Source of the DNA: Acidimicrobiales bacterium | Lineage (GTDB): Bacteria; Actinomycetota; Acidimicrobiia; Acidimicrobiales; AC-14 | Direction: 5' to 3' | DNA length: 55,674 bases | Assembly (NCBI GenBank): GCA_025463925.1 | Contig: JAODBK010000011.1 | Location: forward strand, 1 to 55,674 | Shown here: in pieces, positions 8,558 through 15,867 of the stretch | Numbering within the stretch: position 1 is the first letter of the stretch | Layout: every line of letters starts with the position of its first letter | Translations under genes and position numbers: made by a program | Notes under the pieces: model-generated | What the model was told of the DNA's origin: nothing | The model's database searches: none | Seen by the model: the letters and a program-made list of their open reading frames with translations, nothing else

Positions 8558-9175
8558 ATGATCCAATATGACTTGATGCTGACGGAAGGCATGTCGACCG
8601 CCGAGTACGACCGCCTCACCGCGGCGCAGGTCCTCGGCCTGATCGACCAACTGTCTCGCCGGGAACTTGCTGCGTTGGCCGGTCACGAGCGGGCGACCAA
8701 GGCACGGGTGACCGTGCTGAGGCGGCTGGATCGCCTGACGGCGGAGCCGGACACCGGCCCCGAGCCGTCAGTCGAGCCGGTCATCGGTCGCGACGCCGAT
8801 CCTTCGGGAACCTGTCTCCTCTGCGAGCGCGCGATCGCCTCGTTCTCCGGGTTCGCAGGTCACCTCAGCAAACACCACGGCCTCGCACCTGATCCCGGCT
8901 TCGAGTCGTCGCTCCCGTCGATGCTGTTCTCGCTGAACACGGATGCTTCCCCACGGTCGCAAGCGGCGACGCTGTCGTCAGTGGAGAAGGACACGGTCGT
9001 GGATCTGACCTTCGAACCGCAGGAGACGGTCCGCGGCCCTTCGGAGGACTCCTCCTACGACTTCGTTGCCACCGACATGGGTCAGCTCGTTTCCACCTCG
9101 ACCCCGCCGGCGCGACGTTCGGGCCTCTTGAGAGTCGGTCGTCGGGCTCGGCGCCTCCGGCAGGAGCTGACCTGA
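8558..9175 (+). CDS. C2H2 zinc-finger protein with an N-terminal short helical domain
   Basis: About 205 residues from ATG 8558; GTG 8462 is an alternative that would overlap the upstream gene. Residues ~10-60 form a helical unit beginning YDRLTAAQVLGLIDQLS, closely similar to the C-terminus of the protein at 38503. A classical finger follows: CLLC, twelve residues, then HLSKHH (C-x2-C-x12-H-x3-H). The C-terminal third is acidic then basic and looks disordered. Zinc binding is expected. DNA, RNA or protein binding cannot be told apart. No function is known to me. Confidence 0.65.
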   Translation: MIQYDLMLTEGMSTAEYDRLTAAQVLGLIDQLSRRELAALAGHERATKARVTVLRRLDRLTAEPDTGPEPSVEPVIGRDADPSGTCLLCERAIASFSGFAGHLSKHHGLAPDPGFESSLPSMLFSLNTDASPRSQAATLSSVEKDTVVDLTFEPQETVRGPSEDSSYDFVATDMGQLVSTSTPPARRSGLLRVGRRARRLRQELT

Positions 9176-9245
9176 CCTGACCCCGGGGCGGGCAGAACGG
9201 GGCTCGAACCCAGCTTCGCCCAACCCAGCGTCGTACCGTGACCAT

Positions 9246-10118
9246 GTGCGCCAATCGGCCCTGAACTTCTATCGGGCTCCGGGTGCAATGACCGCGCTCC
9301 CCGACCATCCCGCGCTCGTCGATCGGCCGTCGGACCCCGGTGATCTGCGTCGCGTCGTGCAGGGCCTGATGCTTCACCGCGACCTGGCGCCGGCCTATGG
9401 CGTGGTCGGCGATGCCATACGCATCAATGAACAGCATCTGCGGTCGACCGCCGAGGTGTTGAACCGAGCATTCGAGATCTCCGCGGCGCCGATCGCCGTG
9501 ACGCGCCAGCCGGTCGATCGGGTGCTCTGCATCTGCCGACACTTCGCACTCGTGCACACCGCGCTGCTGCGCGCCGCGGGCGTGCCGGCGCGGGTCCGAT
9601 GCGGGTTCAGCAACTACTTCGACCCGCCGAAGTGGTTCGACCACTGGATCATCGAGCGGTGGAACGGGCAGCGGTGGATCCGCGACGATCCTCAGATCGA
9701 CGACCTGCAGCGCAAGACTTTCCAACTCGACTTCGATCCCTACGACCAACCGCCCGGAAAGTTCCTCGCTGGTGGTGAGGCGTGGATCGCGGCACGCGCG
9801 GGAGAAGTTGACCCCGACTTGTTCGGGATCTTCGACATGTGGGGACTCGCCTTCATCGCCGGCAACGTCATCGCTGACTTCGCGTGCCTCAACAAGGTCG
9901 AGCTGCTGCCCTGGGATGCGTGGGGCATGAAGTCCGACCCGCACGATCCGGTGACCGGTGAGGCGGCGGCGGTCGTCGACGAGGTGGCCAAGCTCGCCAC
10001 CAGCGACGACTTCGAGGCGATCCGCGGCCGGTACCTGACGGACGAACGCCTTCGGGTCCCGCCCGACATCGGGAGCTTCATCAACGGCGAAAGGGTCGGC
10101 GTTCACCTCGCCCTGTAG
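9246..10118 (+). CDS. transglutaminase-like domain protein
   Basis: A 290-residue protein with a transglutaminase/protease-like core: Cys in CICRHFALVHTALLRAAGVP, His in WFDHWIIERWNGQRW and an acid residue in IRDDPQ. The RAAGVPARVRCGF segment is typical of the bacterial family. There is no signal peptide, so it is likely cytoplasmic. GTG 9246 is used; the ATG two bases earlier is out of frame and stops at once. Homologs act as cysteine peptidases or amidases. The target is unknown, and the genes around it give no strong clue. Confidence 0.82.
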   Translation: MRQSALNFYRAPGAMTALPDHPALVDRPSDPGDLRRVVQGLMLHRDLAPAYGVVGDAIRINEQHLRSTAEVLNRAFEISAAPIAVTRQPVDRVLCICRHFALVHTALLRAAGVPARVRCGFSNYFDPPKWFDHWIIERWNGQRWIRDDPQIDDLQRKTFQLDFDPYDQPPGKFLAGGEAWIAARAGEVDPDLFGIFDMWGLAFIAGNVIADFACLNKVELLPWDAWGMKSDPHDPVTGEAAAVVDEVAKLATSDDFEAIRGRYLTDERLRVPPDIGSFINGERVGVHLAL

Positions 10119-10173
10119 TCGCCATGCCGAGACTTCGGCGCGTCGTGCCGCCCTGTCCGACGAACTGCGATAC

Positions 10174-10195
10174 CTCTCGACGAACCCGACGAGAG
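10174..10195. terminator. possible weak hairpin between convergent genes
   Basis: CTCTCG and CGAGAG are separated by 10 bases in the gap between the transglutaminase-like gene and the convergent permease gene. The stem is only 6 bp and there is no T-run, so this is weak evidence. Confidence 0.2.
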
Positions 10196-10208
10196 CCGCT
10201 GAACGCGA

Positions 10209-11135
10209 TCAGCCGCCGAAGATCGCGGGAAGGATCGTGCCCTTCCCGAGAAGGAACAGCATCCCGATGGCGAAGCTGAACGATGCGGTCACGATCGAGA
10301 CCGCGGCGTAGACCCGGAAGTTCCGAGAAGCCCCGAGAAATCCGCACGTCGACGCCAGCGCAACGAGCGTGTTCGACGTCAGCAGGCCGATCAGGAAGCA
10401 GCACAACAGCGCCACGCCCGCTGCCTGACCACCAGCACCGGCCGCGGCAAGAAAGATGAGTACTTGGGTCGGCGTCTCGGCGCCGACGCCGTGGATCATC
10501 CCGACGAGGAACGCCGTTGCTCGGCCGTAGTTCATGAAGGGATCGTCCGGCGTGACGCCGACGTGACGGTGCCGGTGCCGGTGAGCGCCACGGACGAGCG
10601 CATGGCCAGCCAGTGGTTCGCTCCCCATCATCGCCGCCGCCATCTCGGCCGCCCCGACATGGGACTCGCTGGACGGATGCTCGTGGTCGTGCTCGATCAC
10701 GACGACGCCGGTCGAGGGCCGGTTCCTCACCCAGCGGGCACCGCGGCGCACACCGGCGAAGATCAGCATCCAACGGCTCCGCATCCGGAAGTCGCGCCCC
10801 TGGCGCACCATCGCCACGAAGACGTAGACACCGAGGAGCACCAACGTGACGCCCACGACGCGCTCCATCACGCCGTCGACTCCCGACGGCAGCCGCTCGG
10901 CGAGCACGATCGCCGCGAACCCGAGGCCGAAGACGACGGCTGCGTGCCCCAACGCGTACAAGGTCGCGAAGAGCATCGAACGACGCTTGGTGTCCTGCGA
11001 ACTCGTGATGTCGGCGATGGCCGCGATGTGATCCCAGTCGATGCCGTGTCGGAACCCGAATCCGAATGTCGTCGCGACGAGTCCCAGTCGGAGACCCTCC
11101 GAGCCGGCGGCGACCACCGCTTCGCCGAGTGCCAT
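10209..11135 (-). CDS. NiCoT-type nickel/cobalt permease
   Basis: About 308 residues from ATG 11135, which has an AGGTGAG site; an in-frame upstream start at 11201 would overlap the candidate operator and is less likely. The first helix holds the NiCoT signature RHGIDWDHIAAIAD (H-x4-DH). There are about eight hydrophobic segments, a cytoplasmic His-rich loop (HDHEH and HRHRHRH), and a second family signature around FLVGMIHGVGAETPTQ. It should import Ni2+ and/or Co2+ across the inner membrane. It diverges from a Fur-family gene, which suggests metal-dependent repression. A LarA-like protein at 53 kb is a possible nickel consumer. Confidence 0.88.
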   Translation of the reverse strand: MALGEAVVAAGSEGLRLGLVATTFGFGFRHGIDWDHIAAIADITSSQDTKRRSMLFATLYALGHAAVVFGLGFAAIVLAERLPSGVDGVMERVVGVTLVLLGVYVFVAMVRQGRDFRMRSRWMLIFAGVRRGARWVRNRPSTGVVVIEHDHEHPSSESHVGAAEMAAAMMGSEPLAGHALVRGAHRHRHRHVGVTPDDPFMNYGRATAFLVGMIHGVGAETPTQVLIFLAAAGAGGQAAGVALLCCFLIGLLTSNTLVALASTCGFLGASRNFRVYAAVSIVTASFSFAIGMLFLLGKGTILPAIFGG

Positions 11136-11184
11136 CAGCGCTGGCTCACCTGTGCTCCGGAGCAGCCCATGACGGGGGACACTA

Positions 11185-11201
11185 ATGCGTCCAGCATGCA
11201 A
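11185..11201. promoter_or_regulatory. candidate Nur box (nickel operator)
   Basis: TGC at 11186-11188 and GCA at 11198-11200 are separated by exactly 9 bases and flanked by A on each side. This matches the spacing of the actinobacterial Nur box (tTGCaa-N5-ttGCAa). It lies between the divergent permease and Fur-family genes. Inner bases match only partly. A second perfect palindrome, CTACCGGTAG, is at 11214-11223 near the regulator start. Confidence 0.45.
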
Positions 11202-11232
11202 GTGGGCCGGGCCCTACCGGTAGCATCAAGCG

Positions 11233-11697
11233 GTGGCAGACGAGGTCGAGGCCGTCATTGCCCGGTTGCGAGCCCAGGGCCGACGCATCACGGCAGCGCG
11301 TCGCGCGGTCATCACTCAGCTGGTCGAACACGACGGCCACATGGCGGCGGGCGAGTTGGCCGATCGCGTCCGGGAGGCCCTCCCGGATGTCCACGAGAGC
11401 ACCGTCTATCGAGCCCTCGAGGACCTCACCCGACTCGGCATCGTCGTCCACAGCCACTTGGCGCACGGGCCGGCGATGTACCACCTCGCGACCGAACGGC
11501 ACGCGCACTTGGTCTGCGACGAGTGCGGCGCCTCGATCGAAGTCCCGGCGACGGTGACCGCGGCGTTTGCTCGGGCCCTCCGGAAGAGATTCGACTTCGA
11601 GGCAGACCTCGTTCACTTCGCGCTCAGCGGGCGATGCAGTGCTTGTCGCCAAACGCCACCCGGCGTGGCCTCTCGGATCCGGCGCGGGAGACGCTGA
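11233..11697 (+). CDS. Fur-family metalloregulator, probably Nur-like
   Basis: A 154-residue Fur-family repressor. The winged helix spans VIARLRAQGRRITAARRAVI to HESTVYRALEDLTRLGIV. Metal ligands are visible in HSHLAHG and ERHAHLVCDECG, with a second CSAC pair forming the structural Cys4 zinc site. It starts at GTG 11233, seven bases after a TAGCAT -10-like element, so the transcript may be almost leaderless. Divergence from a nickel permease and the Nur-type operator suggest a nickel-responsive role; Zur or Fur is possible. The last ~14 residues after CSAC come from a 48-bp sequence repeated at the xis-int junction (29209), so the natural C-terminus may have been replaced. Confidence 0.87.
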   Translation: MADEVEAVIARLRAQGRRITAARRAVITQLVEHDGHMAAGELADRVREALPDVHESTVYRALEDLTRLGIVVHSHLAHGPAMYHLATERHAHLVCDECGASIEVPATVTAAFARALRKRFDFEADLVHFALSGRCSACRQTPPGVASRIRRGRR

Positions 11698-11701
11698 CGA
11701 T
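11654..11701. repeat. 48-bp repeat, copy 1 (3' end of the Fur-family gene)
   Basis: This segment matches 29209-29256 at 47 of 48 positions (G at 11682, A at 29237) in the same orientation. Weaker similarity extends ~13 bases upstream, where both copies have GCTTGTC. It encodes PGVASRIRRGRR in both places and includes the stop codon of each reading frame. Confidence 0.9.
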
Positions 11702-11777
11702 ACCTGCTGCACAGGTCGCCACTTCGCGGTTTTCGGGCGTACCCTTTCAGGCAAGTCGATCTGCTGGGGGTCAGGCC

Positions 11778-11903
11778 ATGGGTGTCGTCTTCGGCCTCGT
11801 CGAGCTGTTCAAGGAGGTACGCGAGCGCCAGGCTCGGCGGAGGGCGCTCAAGGCATCCCAAGCCGCCTGCGACCTCGGCGCCAAGCCCGGCTCGGTCGGT
11901 TAA
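11778..11903 (+). CDS. small hypothetical protein (41 aa)
   Basis: ATG 11778 opens a 41-residue frame, GVVFGLVELFKEVRERQARR and so on, with a hydrophobic N-terminal helix and a basic segment. The context CTGGGGGTCAGGCC could supply a ribosome site. It lies between the regulator and a membrane protein. No family is recognised, and it may be a chance frame. Confidence 0.35.
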   Translation: MGVVFGLVELFKEVRERQARRRALKASQAACDLGAKPGSVG

Positions 11904-11912
11904 CTGCCGACG

Positions 11913-12194
11913 ATGCCGCTCGGGATCGCCATCTTCGTGACAGCGCTCGTCGTGTCCTCCGCGGTCAGGCTCCTCGCCTACCCGATCGCCCGGAACAACC
12001 CGCGTCGGAGGGCGCAGGTCGAGCGCTACGCGCCGTGGACGATCCTGCCGATCGCGTTCCTCTACCTCCTCGCCGTGGCGTGGCCGCTGGCGGTGGCGCT
12101 CGTGGTCGCCGCACCGCTGGTTCTCGCGTTCCTTCGATGGCAGCGCATCCAGCTCCCGTTTGGAACTCCGGAGCCACGCAGGTCCCGCCGCTAG
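11913..12194 (+). CDS. small membrane protein
   Basis: A 93-residue frame with two or three hydrophobic segments (IAIFVTALVVSSAVRLLAYP; TILPIAFLYLLAVAWPLAVA) and an Arg-rich tail. It sits 9 bp after the preceding small frame, perhaps co-transcribed. No family is recognised; hydrophobicity and the lack of a competing frame are the main support. Confidence 0.5.
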   Translation: MPLGIAIFVTALVVSSAVRLLAYPIARNNPRRRAQVERYAPWTILPIAFLYLLAVAWPLAVALVVAAPLVLAFLRWQRIQLPFGTPEPRRSRR

Positions 12195-12283
12195 CGCCAA
12201 CCGCGACGTGACGCCGCGATTGCGCGAACGCCATGCGGCGTTCGGGGGATGCCAGTCGGTACCGCCGACGGCCGGCCGGGCGG

Positions 12284-12931
12284 TCAAAGACGCCGGGCGC
12301 GCAGGACGACGTCGGCGATGTGCGGGGCGCCGGGCGGTGGGTCGATGCGCGGCGTGACCACGCGCAGCTCGACCGTGAAGTCGTCGCCGAGCAGCCCGCC
12401 GAGGTCGTCGGCACCGACGTAGTCCGCTGGGTCGACGCCCCGCGATTTCATGTGGTCGCGGTGCTCGTCGTCGAGGTCGTGGTAGACGGCGAACAGCAAC
12501 CCGCCTGGGCGCACCGTGTCGAGCAACCTCCGCACGGCGGCCTCGCCGGCGGCCTTGGGCAGCGCCGGGTACTGCATCGACACGAGGTCGAACGAGCGGG
12601 GCGGGAACGGCGTGTGGAGCGCGTCCCCACAGACCCAGTCGACCGAGGCGCCGGCCAGCTGGGCACCCTCCCGTGCCCGGCTCACGGCGACATCGGAGAT
12701 GTCGATGGCGACGACCGTCCAGCCGCGCCGAGCGAGCCAGATCGCGTCCGCGCCTTCGCCACAACCGACGTCGAGCGCGCGGCCCTGGCTGAGGCCGGCG
12801 GCCTCGGCGACGAGCCGACCGTTTGGCCGCCCGCTCCACATCGTGCCGTCGCGCTCGCGGTACCTCGCGTCCCACTCGGCGGCCTGTGCCGTCGCGCCGG
12901 ATGGCTGCTCGCCGCGTTCGTGCTCGTGCAT
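12284..12931 (-). CDS. class I SAM-dependent methyltransferase
   Basis: A 215-residue methyltransferase of the UbiE/Methyltransf_25 kind. SAM-binding motif I is ALDVGCGEGADAIWLA, the acidic motif is VVAIDISDVAVSRA, and motif post-II/III is around GDALHTPFPPRSFDLVSMQY. N-terminal AAEWDARYRERDGTMWSGRP is typical of the thiopurine/tellurite-like methyltransferase group. The methyl acceptor is unknown. It has no tight operon partner. Confidence 0.85.
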   Translation of the reverse strand: MHEHERGEQPSGATAQAAEWDARYRERDGTMWSGRPNGRLVAEAAGLSQGRALDVGCGEGADAIWLARRGWTVVAIDISDVAVSRAREGAQLAGASVDWVCGDALHTPFPPRSFDLVSMQYPALPKAAGEAAVRRLLDTVRPGGLLFAVYHDLDDEHRDHMKSRGVDPADYVGADDLGGLLGDDFTVELRVVTPRIDPPPGAPHIADVVLRARRL

Positions 12932-13018
12932 CTCCGCACTATGGCGCGCGGTGGACCACCGATGTCCCGAGGTGGGTCCTGGTCGTCTTTTGCGCGCGCC
13001 GCACCTTCCGCGTCGTCG

Positions 13019-13609
13019 CTAGCCGGTGGGAGCTCGATTGCCGACCATCGCGGTCCATCGAGGGGCGAACCGGCCGGTTCGCTGCACGTAGGTCGTGAAC
13101 GACTGCCCGTGCACGCGCCGTAGATAAGGCTCCTCGACGAGCCGTACTTGGAGTTCGATGCCGACGACGAACGCGGCAACCGCTATCGCGGCGATCCAGG
13201 AACCCGACGCGAGCGCCGTACCGGCGAGGCAAAGCGTCATGCCCGCAAAGATCGGGTTGCGCACCGTCGCGAAGAGACCGTGCGTGACGAGTTCCGTGCG
13301 CTCGTTCGTGTCGACCCCGACTCGCCACGAGTCGCCCATCGCCGCCTGTGCGCGCACGACAAGCACCAGGCCGGCCGCGAACACAGCCACGCCGACGGCG
13401 ACGAGCGCCGGCGCAGCGGTCGAAGCCGCTCGGGTGACGACACCGAAGAGGGCCAGGCCGTGAGCCGTGATCATGAGCGCCGCAGCAACCTTGCCAGTGC
13501 GGGTGGTCGAGGCGAGACGCGAGCCAGAGGCGCCGGTCCTCCGACGGTGCCGGAAGCTGCGCCATACCAGTGCGACGAGGCCATAGATCGCCATGAGGGC
13601 AACACCCAT
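13019..13609 (-). CDS. isoprenylcysteine carboxylmethyltransferase / PEMT-like membrane methyltransferase
   Basis: A 196-residue membrane protein with about four helices. The C-terminal signature reads ELVTHGLFATVRNPIFAGM, then EEPYLRRVHG and TGRFAPRW. These are the hallmarks of the ICMT/NnrU/PEMT-like family, whose C-terminal half binds SAM. ATG 13609 lies directly next to a 22-bp inverted repeat, so transcription is probably leaderless or nearly so, and repressed by a DtxR-like factor. The substrate is unknown in bacteria; lipids or small thiols are options. Confidence 0.8.
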   Translation of the reverse strand: MGVALMAIYGLVALVWRSFRHRRRTGASGSRLASTTRTGKVAAALMITAHGLALFGVVTRAASTAAPALVAVGVAVFAAGLVLVVRAQAAMGDSWRVGVDTNERTELVTHGLFATVRNPIFAGMTLCLAGTALASGSWIAAIAVAAFVVGIELQVRLVEEPYLRRVHGQSFTTYVQRTGRFAPRWTAMVGNRAPTG

Positions 13610-13610
13610 G

Positions 13611-13632
13611 CGTGTTAGGTAACCCTAACACG
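13611..13632. promoter_or_regulatory. inverted repeat resembling a DtxR/IdeR-type operator
   Basis: CGTGTTAGG and CCTAACACG form perfect 9-bp arms around a TAAC spacer. The core TTAGG...CCTAA resembles actinobacterial iron/manganese operator half-sites. On the minus strand a TTGACA -35 (13640-13645) precedes it, and the dyad covers the -10 region and abuts the ATG of the membrane methyltransferase gene. Confidence 0.6.
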
Positions 13633-13729
13633 ATCGGATTGTCAACCGGAGCCAACGGGAGCGTTGCCTTCCCAGATGCACGCCCCTGCTCGAGCAGGGT
13701 ACGGAGACACGCCCGCCCCAGACCGCCGG

Positions 13730-14617
13730 CTACGTCGACGTTCGCGGCCGTACTCCGAGCGCGGCGAGCTTGTGCCACGACCGCTCGACGATCCGGGGAT
13801 ACGTGTGCAGGTAGTACGGCAATGCGGCGCATGCTTGGTTGATGCCGGCGCCGCGACTCCGAGCGAGTGTGGCGTCATCGACATTGAGCGCGTCGATGAA
13901 CACGCGCCGGGAGTCGTCGGTGAACAGCGGCGACCACACAACCTGCACGTCGACGGCGGGATCGCCAGCGCACGCCGAACCCCAATCGACGATGCCGCAC
14001 AACCGGCCGTCCCGCACCAGACAGTTCCCCTCCAAGTCCGCTTGTACCCACACTGGAGCACCGACGTGGGGTTCGGCCGCCAATGCTTCTTCCCAGACAT
14101 CGACGGCTGCTGCGGCATCAATCAGGTCGCTGGCCCTGTCGATCGCCCAGCGAGTCGCGTCGTCATAGTCGGCCAGTGGGCGGGCCCGATTGGTGGCCGA
14201 TGGGGCGCCTGCCGGCGGCACGCCTTGGAGCATCCGGACAACCTTGGCGAGAGCAGACGCGAAGGCGACGGGATCGTCGATCCGGTCGAGCGCCGCGCCG
14301 TCACCTGGTATCCAACGGTGCACGGCCCAGCGGTACGGGTAGCCGTGACCGGGCTCGCCAACGGCGACCGGCTCGGGTATCGCTACCGGAAGGTGCGGAG
14401 CCAGGAGGGGCAACCACTTGGCTTCGTGCTCCGCCTGTCCCGCCGCCCAATGAATGCGAGGCAGACGAATGACGAGGTCCGCGCCGACGCGCCAGATGGC
14501 GTTATCGGTCCCCCACGGCTCGACGACTGCGAGCGGCAACTCGCTGAGATCGGGCATCTGAGACGTGAGCAGACGGTGGACGAGCGCCTCGTCCACCTCA
14601 ACCTCGTCGTCGTGCAT
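13730..14617 (-). CDS. APH-fold phosphotransferase with altered catalytic loop
   Basis: About 295 residues from the internal Met at 14617 (MHDDEVEVDEALVHRLL), the usual start for this family; the upstream Met at 14629 is possible. N-lobe features are GTDNAIWRVG and LVIRLPR, and the metal-binding motif IVDWGSACAGDPAVD is intact. The catalytic loop usually reads HGDLHPGN, but here is VWVQADLEGNCLV: the catalytic Asp and Asn remain and His-Gly is replaced by Gln-Ala. Related genes are annotated as aminoglycoside phosphotransferases, but most are of unknown substrate. Resistance should not be assumed. Confidence 0.8.
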   Translation of the reverse strand: MHDDEVEVDEALVHRLLTSQMPDLSELPLAVVEPWGTDNAIWRVGADLVIRLPRIHWAAGQAEHEAKWLPLLAPHLPVAIPEPVAVGEPGHGYPYRWAVHRWIPGDGAALDRIDDPVAFASALAKVVRMLQGVPPAGAPSATNRARPLADYDDATRWAIDRASDLIDAAAAVDVWEEALAAEPHVGAPVWVQADLEGNCLVRDGRLCGIVDWGSACAGDPAVDVQVVWSPLFTDDSRRVFIDALNVDDATLARSRGAGINQACAALPYYLHTYPRIVERSWHKLAALGVRPRTST

Positions 14618-14750
14618 ACGAACCGCCACGACATCAGTCTCTCGACGCTGCGACCGTCCGACGAACGGATTACGACCAAAGCATTTGGAGGAACGAGCGA
14701 ACGCCCGCCCCGGGACGTTGGGTCAGTGGCACGCGACTCGTTGCCCCAGT

Positions 14751-14862
14751 GAATCCATCGCTGCTCACGGAGCGAATCTTGTGCTCGCGAACGAGCACAA
14801 GGAGTTCCCCGGTCGACATACCAAGTGACGAGCAGCCCTCGGTCGCGCGGAGAGGATCAGCG
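14751..14862 (-). pseudogene. decayed copy of the helix-turn-helix gene at 15868
   Basis: Translated on the minus strand from 14862, this stretch gives ADPLRATEGCSSLGMSTGEL, then LLVLVREHKIRSV. This matches the intact 55-residue protein encoded at 15868-16035 (ADPLRASEAARRLGMPTRDL, LLVLIREHKIRYV). It has no Met start, and the C-terminal half has diverged. It is read as a gene remnant lying just outside the left end of the island. Confidence 0.6.
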
Positions 14863-15039
14863 TGCGTCGTCCGGCCTTGCGAGCGCTTCTACCTCCAATG
14901 GAGCGCGGAATCCGCGCTCGTAGGGAAAGAGAAGTAGACCGACCGGGACGTTCAATAGCTGCAGGGCCGTCAGCCCGGAGAACGCAGTGGGCGCAACAAC
15001 ACACAATACGAACCGGGCCACCATCGCCGGCCTGGTCAT
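14857..15039 (-). CDS. small hypothetical membrane protein (60 aa)
   Basis: From ATG 15039 this encodes a short protein with one or two hydrophobic segments (MVARFVLCVVAPTAFSGLTA; LQLLNVPVGLLLFPYERG). It sits between hicB and the decayed helix-turn-helix remnant and reads in the same direction. No family is recognised. It may itself be a remnant. Confidence 0.4.
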   Translation of the reverse strand: MTRPAMVARFVLCVVAPTAFSGLTALQLLNVPVGLLLFPYERGFRAPLEVEALARPDDAR

Positions 15040-15059
15040 CGGGCTCGGCTCGCGCTGAA

Positions 15060-15269
15060 TCAGGCTCGAACTGCGCGAGGCGAGGGCTCGGGGACAGGAC
15101 GCCCATTCTTCTGCGCCGCCTCTAGCCACGCCTCGGTGGCGAGCTCGACCTGGGCAACAGCTTCGTGAGGCGTCGGTCCATGCGCCGTGCAGAACGGCAG
15201 ATCGGGAACGTCGGCGATCCAGGTTTGGTCCTCGTCGCTCCAGAACACCTCGATCGGGTATCCGGTCAT
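15060..15269 (-). CDS. hicB: HicB-family antitoxin
   Basis: A 69-residue HicB-type antitoxin: IEVFWSDEDQTWIADVPDLP is the typical beta-strand start of the partial RNase-H fold, followed by GPTPHEAVAQVELATEAWLE. It would bind and block the HicA toxin and probably represses the operon. It overlaps hicA by 4 bp (15266-15269). The short C-terminus lacks an added DNA-binding domain. Confidence 0.85.
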   Translation of the reverse strand: MTGYPIEVFWSDEDQTWIADVPDLPFCTAHGPTPHEAVAQVELATEAWLEAAQKNGRPVPEPSPRAVRA

Positions 15270-15523
15270 CCCTCGTCCTCCACTTGCAAATCGTAGCGAC
15301 GTGCGAGTGTCACGATCTGCCGGACCTGGTATCGCTTCGCCTGGCCCTTCTCTTCTTGCAGGTTCACGAGCTCTGTGACTCCGACTCGAGCGAACACCCG
15401 GTGACTTCCCCGACCTCCCACCTCCTGAAAGCCAAGCGCCAGCACCAGATTGACGAGATCGGTGAAGTCGACGTTGGCCAGGTCACCGCGGAGTATGCGT
15501 TCAAGAAGCCTTGCCGGCCGCAT
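15266..15523 (-). CDS. hicA: HicA-family toxin (mRNA interferase)
   Basis: An 85-residue HicA-type protein with a double-stranded-RNA-binding fold. The segment LVLALGFQEVGGRGSHRVFA holds the catalytic GSH histidine, and GQAKRYQVRQIVTL is the usual C-terminal part. It cleaves mRNA when not bound by HicB. The N-terminal ~20 residues before DFTDLVNLV are longer than in minimal HicA. The pair sits about 110 bp outside the island's left attachment site. Confidence 0.85.
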   Translation of the reverse strand: MRPARLLERILRGDLANVDFTDLVNLVLALGFQEVGGRGSHRVFARVGVTELVNLQEEKGQAKRYQVRQIVTLARRYDLQVEDEG

Positions 15524-15633
15524 AGATCGAGGGTAACGACTCGGTGTGACATCGCCGATCTTGGGCTAACAGCTGTGGCGCTGGTTCGCGCCCTGTCAGG
15601 TTTCCCGCCGCTTCACCGCAGGTCAACGACTCC

Positions 15634-15676
15634 GTGGGCGTAACTGGACTCGAACCAGTGACCTCCGCCGTGTGAA
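15634..15676. repeat. left attachment site (43-bp copy of the tRNA-Val 3' half)
   Basis: A perfect 43-bp match to 30453-30495, in the same orientation. It covers the tRNA-Val sequence from the anticodon loop to just past the 3' end. The rest of the tRNA is absent here. This is the expected far-end att site left when an element integrates into the 3' end of a tRNA gene. Confidence 0.92.
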
Positions 15677-15867
15677 CTCGAAAGAGGACCTTCCCGACGA
15701 CCCTGCTCCGAGCACGTAAGTGCTGGTCACGCGGTGTTTCGCGCCAACCGCGAGAGACCTCTACTGACCGCCATTTTCAAGGGTTCCGCGCGGTGCCCGC
15801 GGGGTGGAACACCCTACAGACCGCGCTGCATGAACCAACTGGCGACGCTGAGCGAGTCAGCGGATGC
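15677..15867. other. intergenic stretch at the left end of the island
   Basis: No convincing gene. It holds a short dyad, AGCAC-GTAA-GTGCT, near 15714-15727. Together with 15524-15676 it forms a ~340-bp gene-free zone that contains the left attachment site. Confidence 0.4.

Noticed and set aside
9184-9216. tRNA-like 3' fragment (antisense T-arm, GGGGCTCGAACCC) between the zinc-finger and transglutaminase-like genes
   Set aside because: The T-stem has a mismatch and a wobble, no other tRNA arm is nearby, and no second copy was found in the window. It could be an old attachment-site scar, but the evidence is too thin to list as a feature.
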